NCBI RefSeq assembly: GCF_001886815.1
Contig: NZ_CP018099.1
Span: 2,168,501 to 2,232,500, forward strand
Length of the DNA: 64,000 nt
Direction of reading: 5' to 3'
Source of the DNA: Caldithrix abyssi DSM 13497
Lineage (GTDB): Bacteria; Calditrichota; Calditrichia; Calditrichales; Calditrichaceae
In this document: positions 36,731 to 45,920 of the stretch, in pieces
Numbering within the stretch: position 1 is the first letter of the stretch
Layout of the letters: each line of letters begins with the position of its first letter
Made by a program: the position numbers and the translations under genes
The notes under the pieces: generated by a model
Told to the model about the DNA's origin: nothing
Databases searched by the model: none
What the model saw: only the letters and a program-made list of their open reading frames with translations

Positions 36731-36940
36731 TTATTTTTTGTCTAATAACGAATTTAATTGAGTAATAATTTCAGTCATTTTGTTCTGCATGCCTTTTTCA
36801 ACGATGCGATCTTTTAAAGTTCCCCAAACCGGTTCGCCGCAAACCATGCACTGGATGCCCATTTCCTGCATGGGCTTGATCAATTCCGGATACTCTTCAA
36901 CGATTTCTTCGATGGTCATGTCCGCTTCAATTTTAGCCAT
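36731..36940 (-). CDS. DUF1858 domain protein
   Basis: A 69-aa protein made of a single DUF1858 domain (MTIEEIVEEYPELIKPMQEM, then GIQCMVCGEPVWGTL with the conserved CxxC). Domains of this type accompany hybrid-cluster and disulfide-reductase-like proteins, and may bind a metal or take part in thiol redox. It is on the same strand as DUF6132 and thioredoxin, separated from them only by the IS element. An AAAGGAG site precedes the ATG. Confidence 0.85.
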   Translation of the reverse strand: MAKIEADMTIEEIVEEYPELIKPMQEMGIQCMVCGEPVWGTLKDRIVEKGMQNKMTEIITQLNSLLDKK

Positions 36941-37455
36941 GATGTCACACTCCTTTTTAAGCTTTTTACAATTTGCCTTATTAGATGCACAAAACAGCCT
37001 CTGAGGGGCAGAGATTAAGTAAATTTAGTAAAACAAATGTATTTTGTTGAATTGTAATGAGCATTACTGTAACACTCATTACAATAAAATAAATAGAGAG
37101 TGCACAATGAAGTTTTACAATCGTGCCACGAAATTAAAACAATTAAATGAAACCTTTGAAATATTAATTTTTCCAAGGCAGCACAGCCGCACTCAAAAAC
37201 ATTTCAAAAGGGATTTTAGCAACCCCTAAGAGCGCGGAGAATTCTTAAAGGGCGCAAAGAATGTTTTAAATTAAAAATAGTTTCAATTGCCCCACGCCCT
37301 GCACTCACCCTCCCAAAATAAAAGTCCGGGTGAGGGGAACGCTGAACTTGGACAGTTGCCATTCAACCTTTTTCGCGGCATAAAAATTCTGGAATCCCGT
37401 CATATGGCGCGGTAAATTTCCATTGCAAAGCACGCAAAGGAGGCGATTTTTTAAA
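36941..37455. repeat. Intergenic region with composite dispersed repeat (copy 1)
   Basis: From 37174 to about 37420 the sequence shows ordered modules seen elsewhere in the window: GGCAGCACAGCCGCA, GAGCGCGGAGAA with AAAGGGCGCAAAGAAT, TTTTAAATTAAA, GTTTCAATTGCCC, then a CTCACCCTCCCA / GGGTGAGGGG hairpin around ATAAAAGTC, then CATTCAACC with TTTTTCGCGGC. The same order appears near 58.65-58.96 kb. No ORF is supported. Confidence 0.65.
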
Positions 37456-37490
37456 CAAAAAAGGGGATGCCGCGTTGACATCCCCTTTTA
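37456..37490 (-). terminator. Rho-independent terminator of clpB
   Basis: AAAAGGGGATG (37459-37469) and CATCCCCTTTT (37479-37489) form a perfect 11-bp stem with a 9-base loop, ending in a T-run on the minus strand. It lies just after the clpB stop. Confidence 0.85.
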
Positions 37491-37507
37491 GATCATGCCG
37501 CTGAGTT

Positions 37508-40126
37508 TTAGGCAGCGACGCGTTTTTTGCTAAATTGCAAACCGTGCTCGTTGGCCGAAATGACCACCGTGTCGCCGGGCGCCAGGTTTCCTGCAATGAC
37601 TTCTTTGGCCAGTTCGTTGACCAGCTCTTTCTGCATTAAGCGTTTGAGCGGCCGTGCGCCAAAGGCCGGATCGTAGCCTTTGTTCACCAGATATTCGACG
37701 GCCGATTCGTCCAGCTCAGCCGACAGATCCTGCTGTTCAAGCATCTTTTTAATGCGCTCGAACTGCAGACGGACAATTTGCTTCATATCCTCTTTATTCA
37801 ACGGTCTGAACACGATGATGTCGTCAATTCGATTCAGGAATTCCGGACGCAAACTCTGTTTCAAAAATTCAATCACGTTCTTGCGAATCTCTTCGTAAGT
37901 TTCTTCCAGCTTTTCCTGGGTGATGTTTTCCGATTTTTCACGGATGTATCCGGCGCCCAGGTTAGAAGTCATGATGATGATCGTATTTTTGAAATCTACC
38001 GTGCGTCCCTTGTTGTCCGTCAGTCGACCATCTTCCAGCACCTGCAACAGGATGTTAAAGACTTCCGGATGCGCCTTTTCGATTTCATCAAGCAGCACCA
38101 CGGAATACGGTTTGCGGCGTACCTGTTCGGTTAGCTGTCCGCCTTCTTCGTAGCCCACGTAGCCCGGAGGCGAACCGATCAGGCGCGAAACCGAATGGCG
38201 TTCCATGTACTCCGACATGTCGATGCGAATCATGGCATTTTCGTCGTCGAACAGAAACTCGGCCAGGGCTTTGGCCAGCTCGGTTTTACCCACGCCGGTC
38301 GAGCCGAGAAAGATGAACGAACCAATCGGCCTGTTCTGATCGGCCAGTCCGGCGCGAGACCGGCGAACAGCGTCTGCAACAGCGCGAATGGCTTCTTCCT
38401 GACCAACCACTCGTTTACGCAGCCGATCTTCCATTTTTAGCAATTTCTCTTTTTCGCTTTCCAGCATGCGTTGTACCGGAATGCCCGTCCAGCGCGAAAC
38501 GATTTCGGCGATGTCTTCTTCTTCCACTTCCTCTTTCAGCATTGGCCGTTCTTTCTGTATTTCGGCCAGTTTGGCGTTGAGTTGTTCGATCTCTTTTTCG
38601 GCCTGTGGAATCAGGCTGTAGCGAATTTCTGCCACGCGATCTAATTGGCCCTCGCGTTCGGCAATTTCCATTTGAGTTTTGTACTCTTCAATTTTGGATT
38701 TTAGTTCGCGGATTTGTTGAATGGTCTCTTTTTCTGCCTTCCACTGCGCCCGCAGTTGTTTGGCTTTTTCTTCCAGATTGGCTTTTTCTTCCTTGATCAA
38801 TTCCAGACGTTTTTTAGACGCCTCATCGTTTTCTTTTTTCAAAGCCATCATCTCGATTTCTAATTGTTTTAAGCGACGTTCCACGTCATCCAGTTCTTCC
38901 GGCATGGAATCGATTTCGATGCGCAACTTGGAAGCCGCCTCATCGATCAGGTCGATGGCTTTGTCCGGTAAAAAGCGATCGTTGATGTAGCGCTTGGAAA
39001 GCACGGCTGCGGCCACCAGGGCGGAATCCTTAATCCTTACGCCATGGTGCACTTCGTATTTTTCTTTTAGGCCGCGTAAAATAGAAATGGTGTCTTCCAC
39101 CGATGGCTCGTCAATCAGCACGGGCTGAAAACGACGTTCCAGGGCCGCGTCTTTTTCAATGTATTTGCGATATTCGTCCAGCGTTGTAGCGCCAATGGTG
39201 TGTAATTCGCCGCGCGCCAGTGCCGGTTTGATCATGTTCGAGGCGTCAACAGCGCCTTCGGCTGCTCCTGCGCCCACAATGGTGTGTAACTCGTCGATGA
39301 ACAGAATGATCTTACCTTCTGCCTCGGTGATTTCTTTAATGACCGCTTTTAAACGCTCTTCAAATTCGCCGCGAAATTTGGCGCCTGCAATCAACGACCC
39401 AATATCTAAGGCGACCAGACGTTTGTCTTTCAGGTTTTCGGGAACGTCTCCATTTACAATGCGGTGTGCAATACCTTCGACGATGGCCGTTTTTCCAACG
39501 CCCGGATCGCCAATAAGGACCGGGTTGTTTTTGGTGCGGCGCGAAAGCACCTGCAGAACACGGCGAATTTCTTCGTCGCGACCGATTACCGGATCGAGCT
39601 TGCCTTTACGCGCCAGCTCGGTTAAGTCGCGCGCGTATCGTTCCAGCGCCTGGTATTTGGCTTCGGGATTCTGATCGGTTACGCGCTGGTTGCCGCGAAT
39701 TTCCATCAACGCCCGTAAAATCATCTCGCGCGTTAAACCGAACGAAGCTAAAATCCGTCCGGCCTCGCCGTCTTTTTCTTCGCTGATGGCTAATAGCAGA
39801 TGTTCGGTGCTCACAAATTCGTCTTTAAGCGCTCGGGCTTCGTTAAAGGCGTTGTTTAAAATTTCGTTTGCCCGGCGGCTCAGATAAACCTGCCCGCCGC
39901 CCGAAACGCGCGGAAATTTATCGATGGCCTGTTCCAGCTTTTGATCCAGTTGAGGCAGGGGAACGCCATATTTTTTCACAATGGCCTGGGCCACTCCTTC
40001 GCTATCAGAAAGCAAAGCTTTTAAGATGTGCTCGGGTTCGATCTGTTGTTGCCCGTATTCTGTAACCAGACGTTGGGCCTCAGCCAGAGCCTCCTGAGCT
40101 TTTATGGTAAATTTTTCAAGATTCAT
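37508..40126 (-). CDS. clpB: ClpB protein disaggregase
   Basis: The 872-aa product has full ClpB architecture. The double Clp-N repeat is at residues 1-145, and the first AAA+ domain has Walker A GDPGVGKT near 206. A long coiled-coil M-domain (residues about 405-525) distinguishes it from ClpA/ClpC, and the second AAA+ domain has GSTGVGKT near 606 and the DEIEKAH Walker B. The ClpB-type C-terminal D2-small domain follows. It is an ATP-driven hexamer that, with DnaK, rescues aggregated proteins. It has its own terminator. No CIRCE or other heat-shock operator was recognised upstream. Confidence 0.97.
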   Translation of the reverse strand: MNLEKFTIKAQEALAEAQRLVTEYGQQQIEPEHILKALLSDSEGVAQAIVKKYGVPLPQLDQKLEQAIDKFPRVSGGGQVYLSRRANEILNNAFNEARALKDEFVSTEHLLLAISEEKDGEAGRILASFGLTREMILRALMEIRGNQRVTDQNPEAKYQALERYARDLTELARKGKLDPVIGRDEEIRRVLQVLSRRTKNNPVLIGDPGVGKTAIVEGIAHRIVNGDVPENLKDKRLVALDIGSLIAGAKFRGEFEERLKAVIKEITEAEGKIILFIDELHTIVGAGAAEGAVDASNMIKPALARGELHTIGATTLDEYRKYIEKDAALERRFQPVLIDEPSVEDTISILRGLKEKYEVHHGVRIKDSALVAAAVLSKRYINDRFLPDKAIDLIDEAASKLRIEIDSMPEELDDVERRLKQLEIEMMALKKENDEASKKRLELIKEEKANLEEKAKQLRAQWKAEKETIQQIRELKSKIEEYKTQMEIAEREGQLDRVAEIRYSLIPQAEKEIEQLNAKLAEIQKERPMLKEEVEEEDIAEIVSRWTGIPVQRMLESEKEKLLKMEDRLRKRVVGQEEAIRAVADAVRRSRAGLADQNRPIGSFIFLGSTGVGKTELAKALAEFLFDDENAMIRIDMSEYMERHSVSRLIGSPPGYVGYEEGGQLTEQVRRKPYSVVLLDEIEKAHPEVFNILLQVLEDGRLTDNKGRTVDFKNTIIIMTSNLGAGYIREKSENITQEKLEETYEEIRKNVIEFLKQSLRPEFLNRIDDIIVFRPLNKEDMKQIVRLQFERIKKMLEQQDLSAELDESAVEYLVNKGYDPAFGARPLKRLMQKELVNELAKEVIAGNLAPGDTVVISANEHGLQFSKKRVAA

Positions 40127-40265
40127 CGTTACCTCCTTCAGATTTTTTTATTTTTGCCCGGAGTAATGCAAAAGGAGTGCCAGAAAAATATCAGGTAAAT
40201 ATACTTGATGTGTGGAAACACATTTTTTGGCGTCTTGTCAATATGGCAAACAGTCGAACGATATG

Positions 40266-40424
40266 TCAGTTCTTGTCTTCCTTTTCTTCAGCGTCTTCGA
40301 TTCCTTTTTTGAAAGACTGCAGGCTGCTGCCCAGGCTGCGCGCCAGTTGTGGAATTTTTTTGCCTCCGAAAAGCAGGAGAACGATGAAGGCAATGATCAG
40401 AATTTCGGTAAAACCAAAGTTCAT
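40266..40424 (-). CDS. tatA: TatA/TatE twin-arginine translocase subunit
   Basis: Read on the minus strand from the ATG at 40424 (AAAGGAAACACC upstream) this is a 52-aa protein. It has one N-terminal membrane helix ([14 protein letters not shown]), the hallmark [14 protein letters not shown] with its Phe-Gly hinge and amphipathic helix, and an acidic Lys/Glu tail. It forms the pore part of the Tat system that exports folded proteins such as the twin-arginine dismutase at 15568. tatC is not in the window. The gene lies 139 bp upstream of clpB on the same strand. Confidence 0.92.
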   Translation of the reverse strand: MNFGFTEILIIAFIVLLLFGGKKIPQLARSLGSSLQSFKKGIEDAEEKEDKN

Positions 40425-40575
40425 GGTGTTTCCTTTCGTTTCAATAACAAATTTTAAAATTTTCTATTTTGCAGCGGCGTAGTAAAAACAAGGATGAAGT
40501 TGTACCTCATTTCATAGTTCGTCAAGGGATCGACGCAAAACGTTTGCTCTCTGTAAGCGGAACAGTTTTTTAACA

Positions 40576-40741
40576 TTAACCTTCCTGAAGATTGTTTACA
40601 ACTCTTTTAATACCATTTTTTAGTAATGTAACGTTAAAATTAATCAAGATTTCCAATCGACAATTGGGCAGTTTTGACCTAAGGCTCTATGTACTTTAAA
40701 AGCTGCATCTAATATAAATCCGGAGATTTCATTTTCTGTCA
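40576..40741 (-). pseudogene. Internally deleted GxxExxY-family gene
   Basis: From ATG at 40741 (minus strand) the frame reads MTENEISGFILDAAFKVHRALGQ, a perfect match to the N-terminus of GxxExxY proteins, but leaves the family after about 23 residues and stops. In another frame the family C-terminus follows (INFNVTLLKNGIKRVVNNL) and ends at 40576. The core, normally about 80 residues with the GxxExxY motif, is missing. It is clearly a remnant. Confidence 0.8.
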
Positions 40742-40953
40742 TATTAGACGCTCCTTGAAGATGTTAACATTGTTAATTTTATATTAACCACATCGATCGC
40801 AACGAACATACTCGTGGCGCACTTAGCGCCGTCGTAGCGATCTTGGCGGCTTAAAATAACCGCGCGGTACGCAAAGCATTCGCCATGTATGCAACAAATT
40901 TATTCGTAGCGTCCAGTAAAATTTTAGCCCTCCAATAAATATTTGATACACAT
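40742..40953. other. Gap between GxxExxY remnant and radA
   Basis: No gene seen. A CATCGATCGCAACGAAC...GGCGCACTTAGCGCC stretch gives short hairpins (GGCGC/GCGCC near 40816-40829). Confidence 0.35.
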
Positions 40954-42294
40954 TTATTCTATTAAATCCTGCAGTTTCCGCCGCCTTTCAACTTTGCACT
41001 GCACATTTAAATGAATTTTCTGTTTAGAATCGGGCGCAACCACGCGTCTGAAACCCAGTTTGTCCGCTTCTCTGATGCGTTCCACAATTTGATTCACCGG
41101 GCGCAATTCAGCGTTTAGCCCCACCTCGCCAATGTAAACCGCTTCGCGAGGCAGAGGGTTTTCGTCCATGGAAGAGACCAGCGCCATGCAAATACCTAAA
41201 TCGGCCGCCGGATCGGTTACGCGAATGCCGCCCGCTGTTTTGATGAACACATCGTAAAAGCTAAACGGCTTACCGCACTTTTTCTCCAGAACGGCCAAAA
41301 GCAAATTCATCCTTCTGTGGTCAATGCCCATGGCCGTACGCTGCGGCACGCCAAATTGCGTTTTGCTAACCAGCGCCTGCACTTCAATCAAAACCGGACG
41401 GTTGCCCTCCATAATCGCCACCACCGCCGTACCCATGCGATCTTCAACGTCCAGATTCAAAAACAGTTCGGAAGGATTATCCACCGCCATCAGCCCATAG
41501 CTTTCCATACGGAACAGGGCGATCTCGTTCACCGGTCCGTAACGATTTTTTACGCTGCGTAAAATGCGAAAATCGGCCTTGTTGTCGCCTTCAAAGTAGA
41601 GCACGGTGTCCACTAAATGCTCAAGAACTTTTGGCCCGGCCAGGCTACCTTCTTTGGTCACATGACCGATGATAAACAAAGAGATGTTCAACTCCTTGGC
41701 CAGACGCACCAGATGGGCCGTGGTGTAGCGCAACTGACTGATGTTGCCGGGCAGTCCGTCAATCTTTTCGCTAAGAATGGTTTGAATGGAATCGATGACC
41801 GCCACGCCAGGCAATTCATGACGTAAGGCCTGTTCTATTTGCTCCAGGTTGGTGACATTAGAGTAGTACACATTTTGTCCGCTAATTTTCAAACGTTGCG
41901 CGCGATTTTGAATCTGGTGGAGTGATTCTTCGCCGGAGATGAATAATTTCTTCTTCTGGCTTTTGTAAGAATCCAACATTTGCAGCAACAAGGTCGATTT
42001 TCCAATGCCCGGATCGCCCCCGACCAGCGTTACCGATCCTAAAACATTTCCTCCGCCCAGCACATGGTCAAGTTCGCTGATGCCCGTGGAAAGGCGATGT
42101 TCGGGGGCCACCTCGGCGGTCATCAAGGGTAAAAGTTCAGCCGCCGGGCCGCGTGTCTTGTTTTGCGCGGCCGGAAAAAATTCTTCCATGGTGTTCCAGC
42201 TATCGCATTGCGGACAGCGCCCCAGCCATCCTTCCGAGCGGTAACCGCAGGCGCTGCATACATAATAGGGCTTGTTTTTTCTGGCCATCTCCAT
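40954..42294 (-). CDS. radA: DNA repair protein RadA/Sms
   Basis: A 446-aa RecA-like protein. The N-terminal zinc finger is CSACGYRSEGWLGRCPQC, followed by the RadA ATPase core with Walker A GGDPGIGKST near residue 92 and Walker B GVAVIDSIQT. The family-specific KNRFG motif appears as KNRYG (near residue 250), and the C-terminal Lon-like domain is present (FSFYDVFIKTAGGIRVTDPAADLG). It drives branch migration in recombination repair. Start is either the first Met or Met3 (MARKNKPYYVC); neither has a clear Shine-Dalgarno. It is divergent from the AIM24 gene. Confidence 0.96.
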   Translation of the reverse strand: MEMARKNKPYYVCSACGYRSEGWLGRCPQCDSWNTMEEFFPAAQNKTRGPAAELLPLMTAEVAPEHRLSTGISELDHVLGGGNVLGSVTLVGGDPGIGKSTLLLQMLDSYKSQKKKLFISGEESLHQIQNRAQRLKISGQNVYYSNVTNLEQIEQALRHELPGVAVIDSIQTILSEKIDGLPGNISQLRYTTAHLVRLAKELNISLFIIGHVTKEGSLAGPKVLEHLVDTVLYFEGDNKADFRILRSVKNRYGPVNEIALFRMESYGLMAVDNPSELFLNLDVEDRMGTAVVAIMEGNRPVLIEVQALVSKTQFGVPQRTAMGIDHRRMNLLLAVLEKKCGKPFSFYDVFIKTAGGIRVTDPAADLGICMALVSSMDENPLPREAVYIGEVGLNAELRPVNQIVERIREADKLGFRRVVAPDSKQKIHLNVQCKVERRRKLQDLIE

Positions 42295-42422
42295 CCCATT
42301 TTCGTATTTTGATGTTTCAATTTAAACGCTTTAAGCAAAAAAGACAAAATTTTACAAATGATTTTGATCTAATCGACAGAAATTTTAGATTATGTCAAAA
42401 TAAATAAAGAAAGGATATAACG

Positions 42423-43181
42423 ATGGCCGACGTGATTGACTATCGCATTTTGGGCGACGAGATGCAAATTGTTGAGATTGAGTTAGACCCGGGAGAAGGG
42501 GTGCGGGCTGAAGCGGGCGCCATGTTGTACATGGAAGATGGCATTGAAATGCAGACCGGCACTGGAGGCGGAATTTTTAAAGGCTTTAAACGCATGATTA
42601 CCGGCGAAAGCTTTTTTATTACCACTTTTCTCTACCGTGGACAGGGCAAAGGACTCGTAAGTTTTGCAGCGCCGTATCCCGGTAAAATTATTCCGGTAGA
42701 TTTAACTCAATTTGGCGGAAGAATTTTATGCCAGAAAGACGCTTTTTTGTGCGCGGCGGCCGGCATTGAAATCGAAGTGGCTTTTACCAAACGTCTGGGC
42801 GCCGGCCTGTTTGGCGGCGAAGGCTTTATTTTACAGGAACTGCGCGGCGATGGCATGGCCTTCATCCACGCCGGCGGTACGGTGATTGAAAAAAATCTGG
42901 CTGCGGGCGAACGCCTGCGCGTGGACACCGGCTGCCTGGTTGCCTTGGCCCCCACCGTGGATTACGACATCCAATTTATTGGCGGATTTAAAAACGCCCT
43001 GTTCGGCGGCGAAGGATTGTTCCTGGCCGTGCTGCGCGGGCCGGGCACGGTCTATTTGCAAAGTCTGCCTTTTTCTCGTCTGGCCGACCGCATCTCTGCC
43101 GCGGCGCGTTTCCAGCAAAAGGGCGAGCAAAAAGGTATCGGCGGCTCCGGCATTCTGGGCGGTTTGATCAGCGGCGATTAG
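42423..43181 (+). CDS. TIGR00266/AIM24 family protein
   Basis: A 252-aa protein of the AIM24-like beta-prism fold. It has the repeated conserved stretches [63 protein letters not shown] and [24 protein letters not shown]. Glycine-rich ends ([15 protein letters not shown]) are normal for the family. Homologues occur in all domains of life; their biochemical role is poorly defined. AAAGGA lies upstream of the ATG, and the gene is single. Confidence 0.9.
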   Translation: MADVIDYRILGDEMQIVEIELDPGEGVRAEAGAMLYMEDGIEMQTGTGGGIFKGFKRMITGESFFITTFLYRGQGKGLVSFAAPYPGKIIPVDLTQFGGRILCQKDAFLCAAAGIEIEVAFTKRLGAGLFGGEGFILQELRGDGMAFIHAGGTVIEKNLAAGERLRVDTGCLVALAPTVDYDIQFIGGFKNALFGGEGLFLAVLRGPGTVYLQSLPFSRLADRISAAARFQQKGEQKGIGGSGILGGLISGD

Positions 43182-44041
43182 CAAGAAGCGGCAGCAGATT
43201 GAAGTTTTAGAAGAATTTTAAAAAGGTTTGAAGTCTGCCATGAGGGAAAGAATAATACTCATGGCGTGGACACAAATCTAAGGCAGCATAGTCGCAACCA
43301 AAATCAACCGCAACGCGCACAGAGTAATCTTCTCGTAGATTACGCCAATAATCGCAGAAAATGATTAAACAAAGTATTTTAAGCGACCACAGAGAGCGCA
43401 GAGAAGTCACAAAGGGCGCAATGAATATTTTAAATTAAATTACCCTTGCTAGCTCGATCCTTACTACCAGACAAAAGATCAGGAATGAACGTACTTGTAA
43501 GGGCGAAGGATTTCCAACCCTACTTTATACAGAGCGCTTTTTTGATATGACTAAAGATTAATACTTACCATCGCTGAATTGTTCTTGGAAATCCTTCGCC
43601 CCTACATAAACGGTGGCAGGAATTCACCACATTTGCAGAAACAGGTTTGAAATGACAGGCTAACTATTCAACCATTCAACTAATCAACTATTCAACCAAT
43701 CCATTGACGGGGGATGAGTTTTTAAAACAGCACAAAAATTTTCAAATCCCGCCCGGCGGGATTGATCTTCCAGAGGTAGTATCCTAAATGGGGCAGCTCC
43801 GGCGTAGAATCTATTTTTTATGGAAATTAAAAGTAAGAGGAGCGCTCTGCCTCTGGATGGCGGTAATTTTCCAAAAGATTTACTTGCCGTTTACAAAAAT
43901 GACATCCAGCGGCAGGAAGAGCCATAGCTTGAATTAAAAATAGGGCGCTTACGCAAATTTCGGCCGATTTAAATATTGATAATTGAAAAAAAAGTTATTA
44001 AATTAGACTTCTGTAATTTAAAAAGGAGCTGATTAAGGGAT
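43182..44041. repeat. 860-bp intergenic mosaic of dispersed repeats (copy 2)
   Basis: No gene. In order: 43281-43439 has GGCAGCATAGTCGCA, CAACCGCAACGCGCAC, TCGTAGATTACGCCAATAAT and GACCACAGAGAGCGCAGAGA modules. 43495-43606 is a MITE-like inverted repeat. 43665-43705 has ATTCAAC-type tandem units. 43708-43790 matches the 63216-63300 stretch (GGGGGATGAGTTTTTAAAAC, then AAAAATTTTC) and includes the palindrome AATCCCGCCCGGCGGGATT. The end provides the secG leader with AAAAAGGAG. Confidence 0.7.
43495..43606. mobile_element. MITE-like element with 22-23 bp inverted ends
   Basis: The left end TTGTAAGGGCGAAGGATTTC (43495-43514, extending to 43517) matches the reverse complement of the right end (43585-43606, TGTAGGGGCGAAGGATTTCC). 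Only about 67 AT-rich bases lie between. It has no coding capacity. Confidence 0.65.
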
Positions 44042-44404
44042 ATGTACACATTATTGATTATTCTTTTCGTATTGGTTAGTATTGTCATGGTGGTTGTTAT
44101 TTTGCTACAGTCTGGCAAAGGCCAGGGGCTGGCAGGTTCCATTGGCGGTGGAATGGGCGGAGGGCCGTCTGTTTTTGGAGGCCGTGGAGCGGCGGATTTT
44201 TTGAGTAAAGCAACCGCATGGATTGCTACGATCTACTTTGTCCTGGCGATTGTGATTAGCGTACTTTACAAATCTCATGCAGAATCGACGCAAAAGAGTT
44301 TAATTGAGAAGAGAATGGAAGAGCAAAAGCAAATACCTGCGCCGCACATTCCGGTGGCCCCTATTGATGGGCAGGAAAACCAACAACCGGCAAATCAGGA
44401 GTAA
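44042..44404 (+). CDS. secG: Protein-export membrane protein SecG
   Basis: The 120-aa product has two membrane helices (residues 2-21 and 56-77) joined by the Gly-rich SecG loop (LLQSGKGQGLAGSIGGGMGG, then GGRGAADFLSKATAW). A long polar tail rich in Gln and Pro (residues 85-120) is longer than usual. It is the accessory subunit of the SecYEG translocon. A strong AAAAAGGAG lies upstream. A leucine tRNA begins 13 bp after the stop, and both likely share a transcript and terminator. Confidence 0.95.
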   Translation: MYTLLIILFVLVSIVMVVVILLQSGKGQGLAGSIGGGMGGGPSVFGGRGAADFLSKATAWIATIYFVLAIVISVLYKSHAESTQKSLIEKRMEEQKQIPAPHIPVAPIDGQENQQPANQE

Positions 44405-44417
44405 TAAAATAAAAGTC

Positions 44418-44502
44418 GCTGGAGTGGTGGAACTGGCAGACACGCTATCTTGAGGGGGTAGTGGGCGAGATGCCCGTGCGGGTTCAAGTCCCGCCTCCAG
44501 CA
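44418..44502 (+). tRNA. tRNA-Leu (anticodon GAG)
   Basis: A class II tRNA. The acceptor arms GCTGGAG and CTCCAGC pair perfectly, the anticodon stem CTATC/GGTAG encloses TTGAGGG with anticodon GAG, there is a long variable arm (GGGCGAGATGCCC), and the T arm GCGGG TTCAAGT CCCGC is canonical. The discriminator is A; CCA is not encoded. It sits directly after secG, the same order as secG-leuU in Escherichia coli. Confidence 0.96.
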
Positions 44503-44508
44503 CGTTAC

Positions 44509-44537
44509 AAAGCATCTCCTTGTGAGGTGCTTTTTTT
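44509..44537 (+). terminator. Rho-independent terminator after tRNA-Leu
   Basis: AAAGCATCTC (44509-44518) pairs with GAGGTGCTTT (44524-44533) around a 5-base loop and continues into a T-run to 44537. It would end the secG-tRNA transcript just before the phosphatase gene. Confidence 0.9.
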
Positions 44538-44557
44538 ATGCACTTTTCGGGAATTAT

Positions 44558-45127
44558 ATGGTAGATTTACTCAATGCGTTAAATCAGTTAGATACCGCTC
44601 TTTTCATTTTCTTTAACGTCCATCTGGCAAATCCCGTGTTTGATGTGATCATGCCCTTTGTAACGGACAAGCATACCTGGTATCCGGTCTGGCTTGCCAT
44701 CATTGTGTTATTAAGCTGGAAAGGCGGAAGCAAAGGACGTTGGGTGGTGTTCATTGCCATTGTGGCGGTTGGTACGGCTGATCTTGGCGTTAACCGCATT
44801 TTAAAGCCTTTCTTTCAGCGCGTGCGTCCCTGCAATGTGGTCGAAAATGCCCATCTTTTACTCGGAAAAAAATCGTCGTTTTCCATGCCCTCTTCTCATG
44901 CGGCCAATTTTTTTACGCTGGCCATGGTTTTCAGCTACTTTTACCGAAAGTACCAGCTCATCTTCTGGTTTCTGGCGGCGCTGGTTGCCTATTCGCGTAT
45001 TGCGGTTGGCGTGCATTATCCGTTTGATGTTCTGCTGGGCGCCCTGGTCGGAGTAGCCATTGCCTGGAGCTGGATTGAGCTATTTAAAAGGCTACTGGCC
45101 TCTAAAAAATATCCCTGGTTAAAATAA
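44558..45127 (+). CDS. PAP2-family membrane phosphatase
   Basis: The frame is open from GTG 44522, but that lies in the terminator hairpin; ATG 44558 is preferred, giving 189 aa. All three phosphatase motifs are present: KPFFQRVRP (Lys...Arg-Pro), PSSHA with the catalytic His and SRIAVGVHYPFD with the nucleophile His and Asp. About five to six membrane helices surround them. Likely a lipid phosphatase such as undecaprenyl-diphosphate or phosphatidylglycerophosphate phosphatase; the substrate is not readable. Shine-Dalgarno is weak. Confidence 0.88.
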   Translation: MVDLLNALNQLDTALFIFFNVHLANPVFDVIMPFVTDKHTWYPVWLAIIVLLSWKGGSKGRWVVFIAIVAVGTADLGVNRILKPFFQRVRPCNVVENAHLLLGKKSSFSMPSSHAANFFTLAMVFSYFYRKYQLIFWFLAALVAYSRIAVGVHYPFDVLLGALVGVAIAWSWIELFKRLLASKKYPWLK

Positions 45128-45269
45128 ATCATTCATAAAATCTGGATTAGGCTAATCGGCCGCTTGCAAAAAGGATTGCTGGATTTGCAAAAACAAAAAA
45201 CGATTTCTGCCGAGGCGCGCAGATCGATCTGAACGAAAATCATGAAACACCAGTACGGAGGAAAAACAC

Positions 45270-45914
45270 TTGAATACAGTAATCGATCTTTCCCATCCGA
45301 TTGTAGAAGGCATGCCGCTTTTTCCGGGAACTCTGCCAATCAAAATTAAACAACTGCATGTGGTCGAAAAAGATGGCTTCGCTGAAAAACAGGTGACGAT
45401 TACAACGCATGTGGGCACGCATCTTGACGCGCCGGCGCACATGGAAAAAAACGGTAAAACGGTGGACCAGCTCCCCGTACTGCAATTCTGGGGCAGCGCA
45501 CAGGTGGTTGACGTACGGCCCTTTGTCAACGAGCCGATTCCAGCGGATTTGATTGAAAATGCGCTCAATGATGATCCGCCGGACTTTTTATTGTTTTACA
45601 CCGCTTTTGCGGAAAAATGGGGCACTGCGGAATACTTTGGGCGCTTCCCCGTACTCAGTCTTCAGGCAACGGATTTGATCTGTAATAGCCGTCTTAAAGG
45701 GATTGGGCTGGATGCGCCTTCGGTGGATGCCATGGATGCGGAGGTGTATCGCGTGCACCACAAGTTATTTGCCGCCGAAAAGATAATCGTTGAAAATCTC
45801 ACCAATCTGCATGCGCTGCCGCCAGCAAAGTTCTGGTTCGGCGTTTTTCCCTTAAAAGTAAAGGGCGCCGATGGAATGCCGGTCAGAGCGGTGGCAATCT
45901 TAAACGGGGAGTAA
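45270..45914 (+). CDS. Cyclase-family hydrolase (kynurenine-formamidase-like)
   Basis: A 214-aa protein starting at TTG with GGAGGA eight bases upstream. It has the family metal-binding motif HVGTHLDAPAHM (HxGTHxDxPxH) near residue 50 and an N-terminal DLSHPIVEGMPLFPGT. The C-terminal SVDAMDAEVYRVHHKLFAAEKIIVENL matches the cyclase/arylformamidase fold. Members hydrolyse N-formylkynurenine or related amides, or cyclise polyketides. No tryptophan-degradation neighbours are present, so the substrate is uncertain. It precedes tag by 6 bp and probably forms an operon with it. Confidence 0.85.
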   Translation: MNTVIDLSHPIVEGMPLFPGTLPIKIKQLHVVEKDGFAEKQVTITTHVGTHLDAPAHMEKNGKTVDQLPVLQFWGSAQVVDVRPFVNEPIPADLIENALNDDPPDFLLFYTAFAEKWGTAEYFGRFPVLSLQATDLICNSRLKGIGLDAPSVDAMDAEVYRVHHKLFAAEKIIVENLTNLHALPPAKFWFGVFPLKVKGADGMPVRAVAILNGE

Positions 45915-45920
45915 TCAGCC

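Noticed and set aside
34830-36740. Target-site duplication of the IS1634-type element
   Set aside because: Flanks TCTTG and GGGGA do not match; only the inverted ends support the boundaries.
39159-39674. 171-codon plus-strand frame opposite clpB
   Set aside because: Serine- and arginine-rich antisense shadow of the highly conserved ClpB ATPase domain.
40127-40265. Heat-shock operator (CIRCE) upstream of clpB
   Set aside because: No TTAGCACTC/GAGTGCTAA pair is present.
44522-44557. Upstream GTG start of the PAP2 phosphatase
   Set aside because: It lies in the terminator hairpin of the tRNA transcript, and the first 12 residues are not part of the family.
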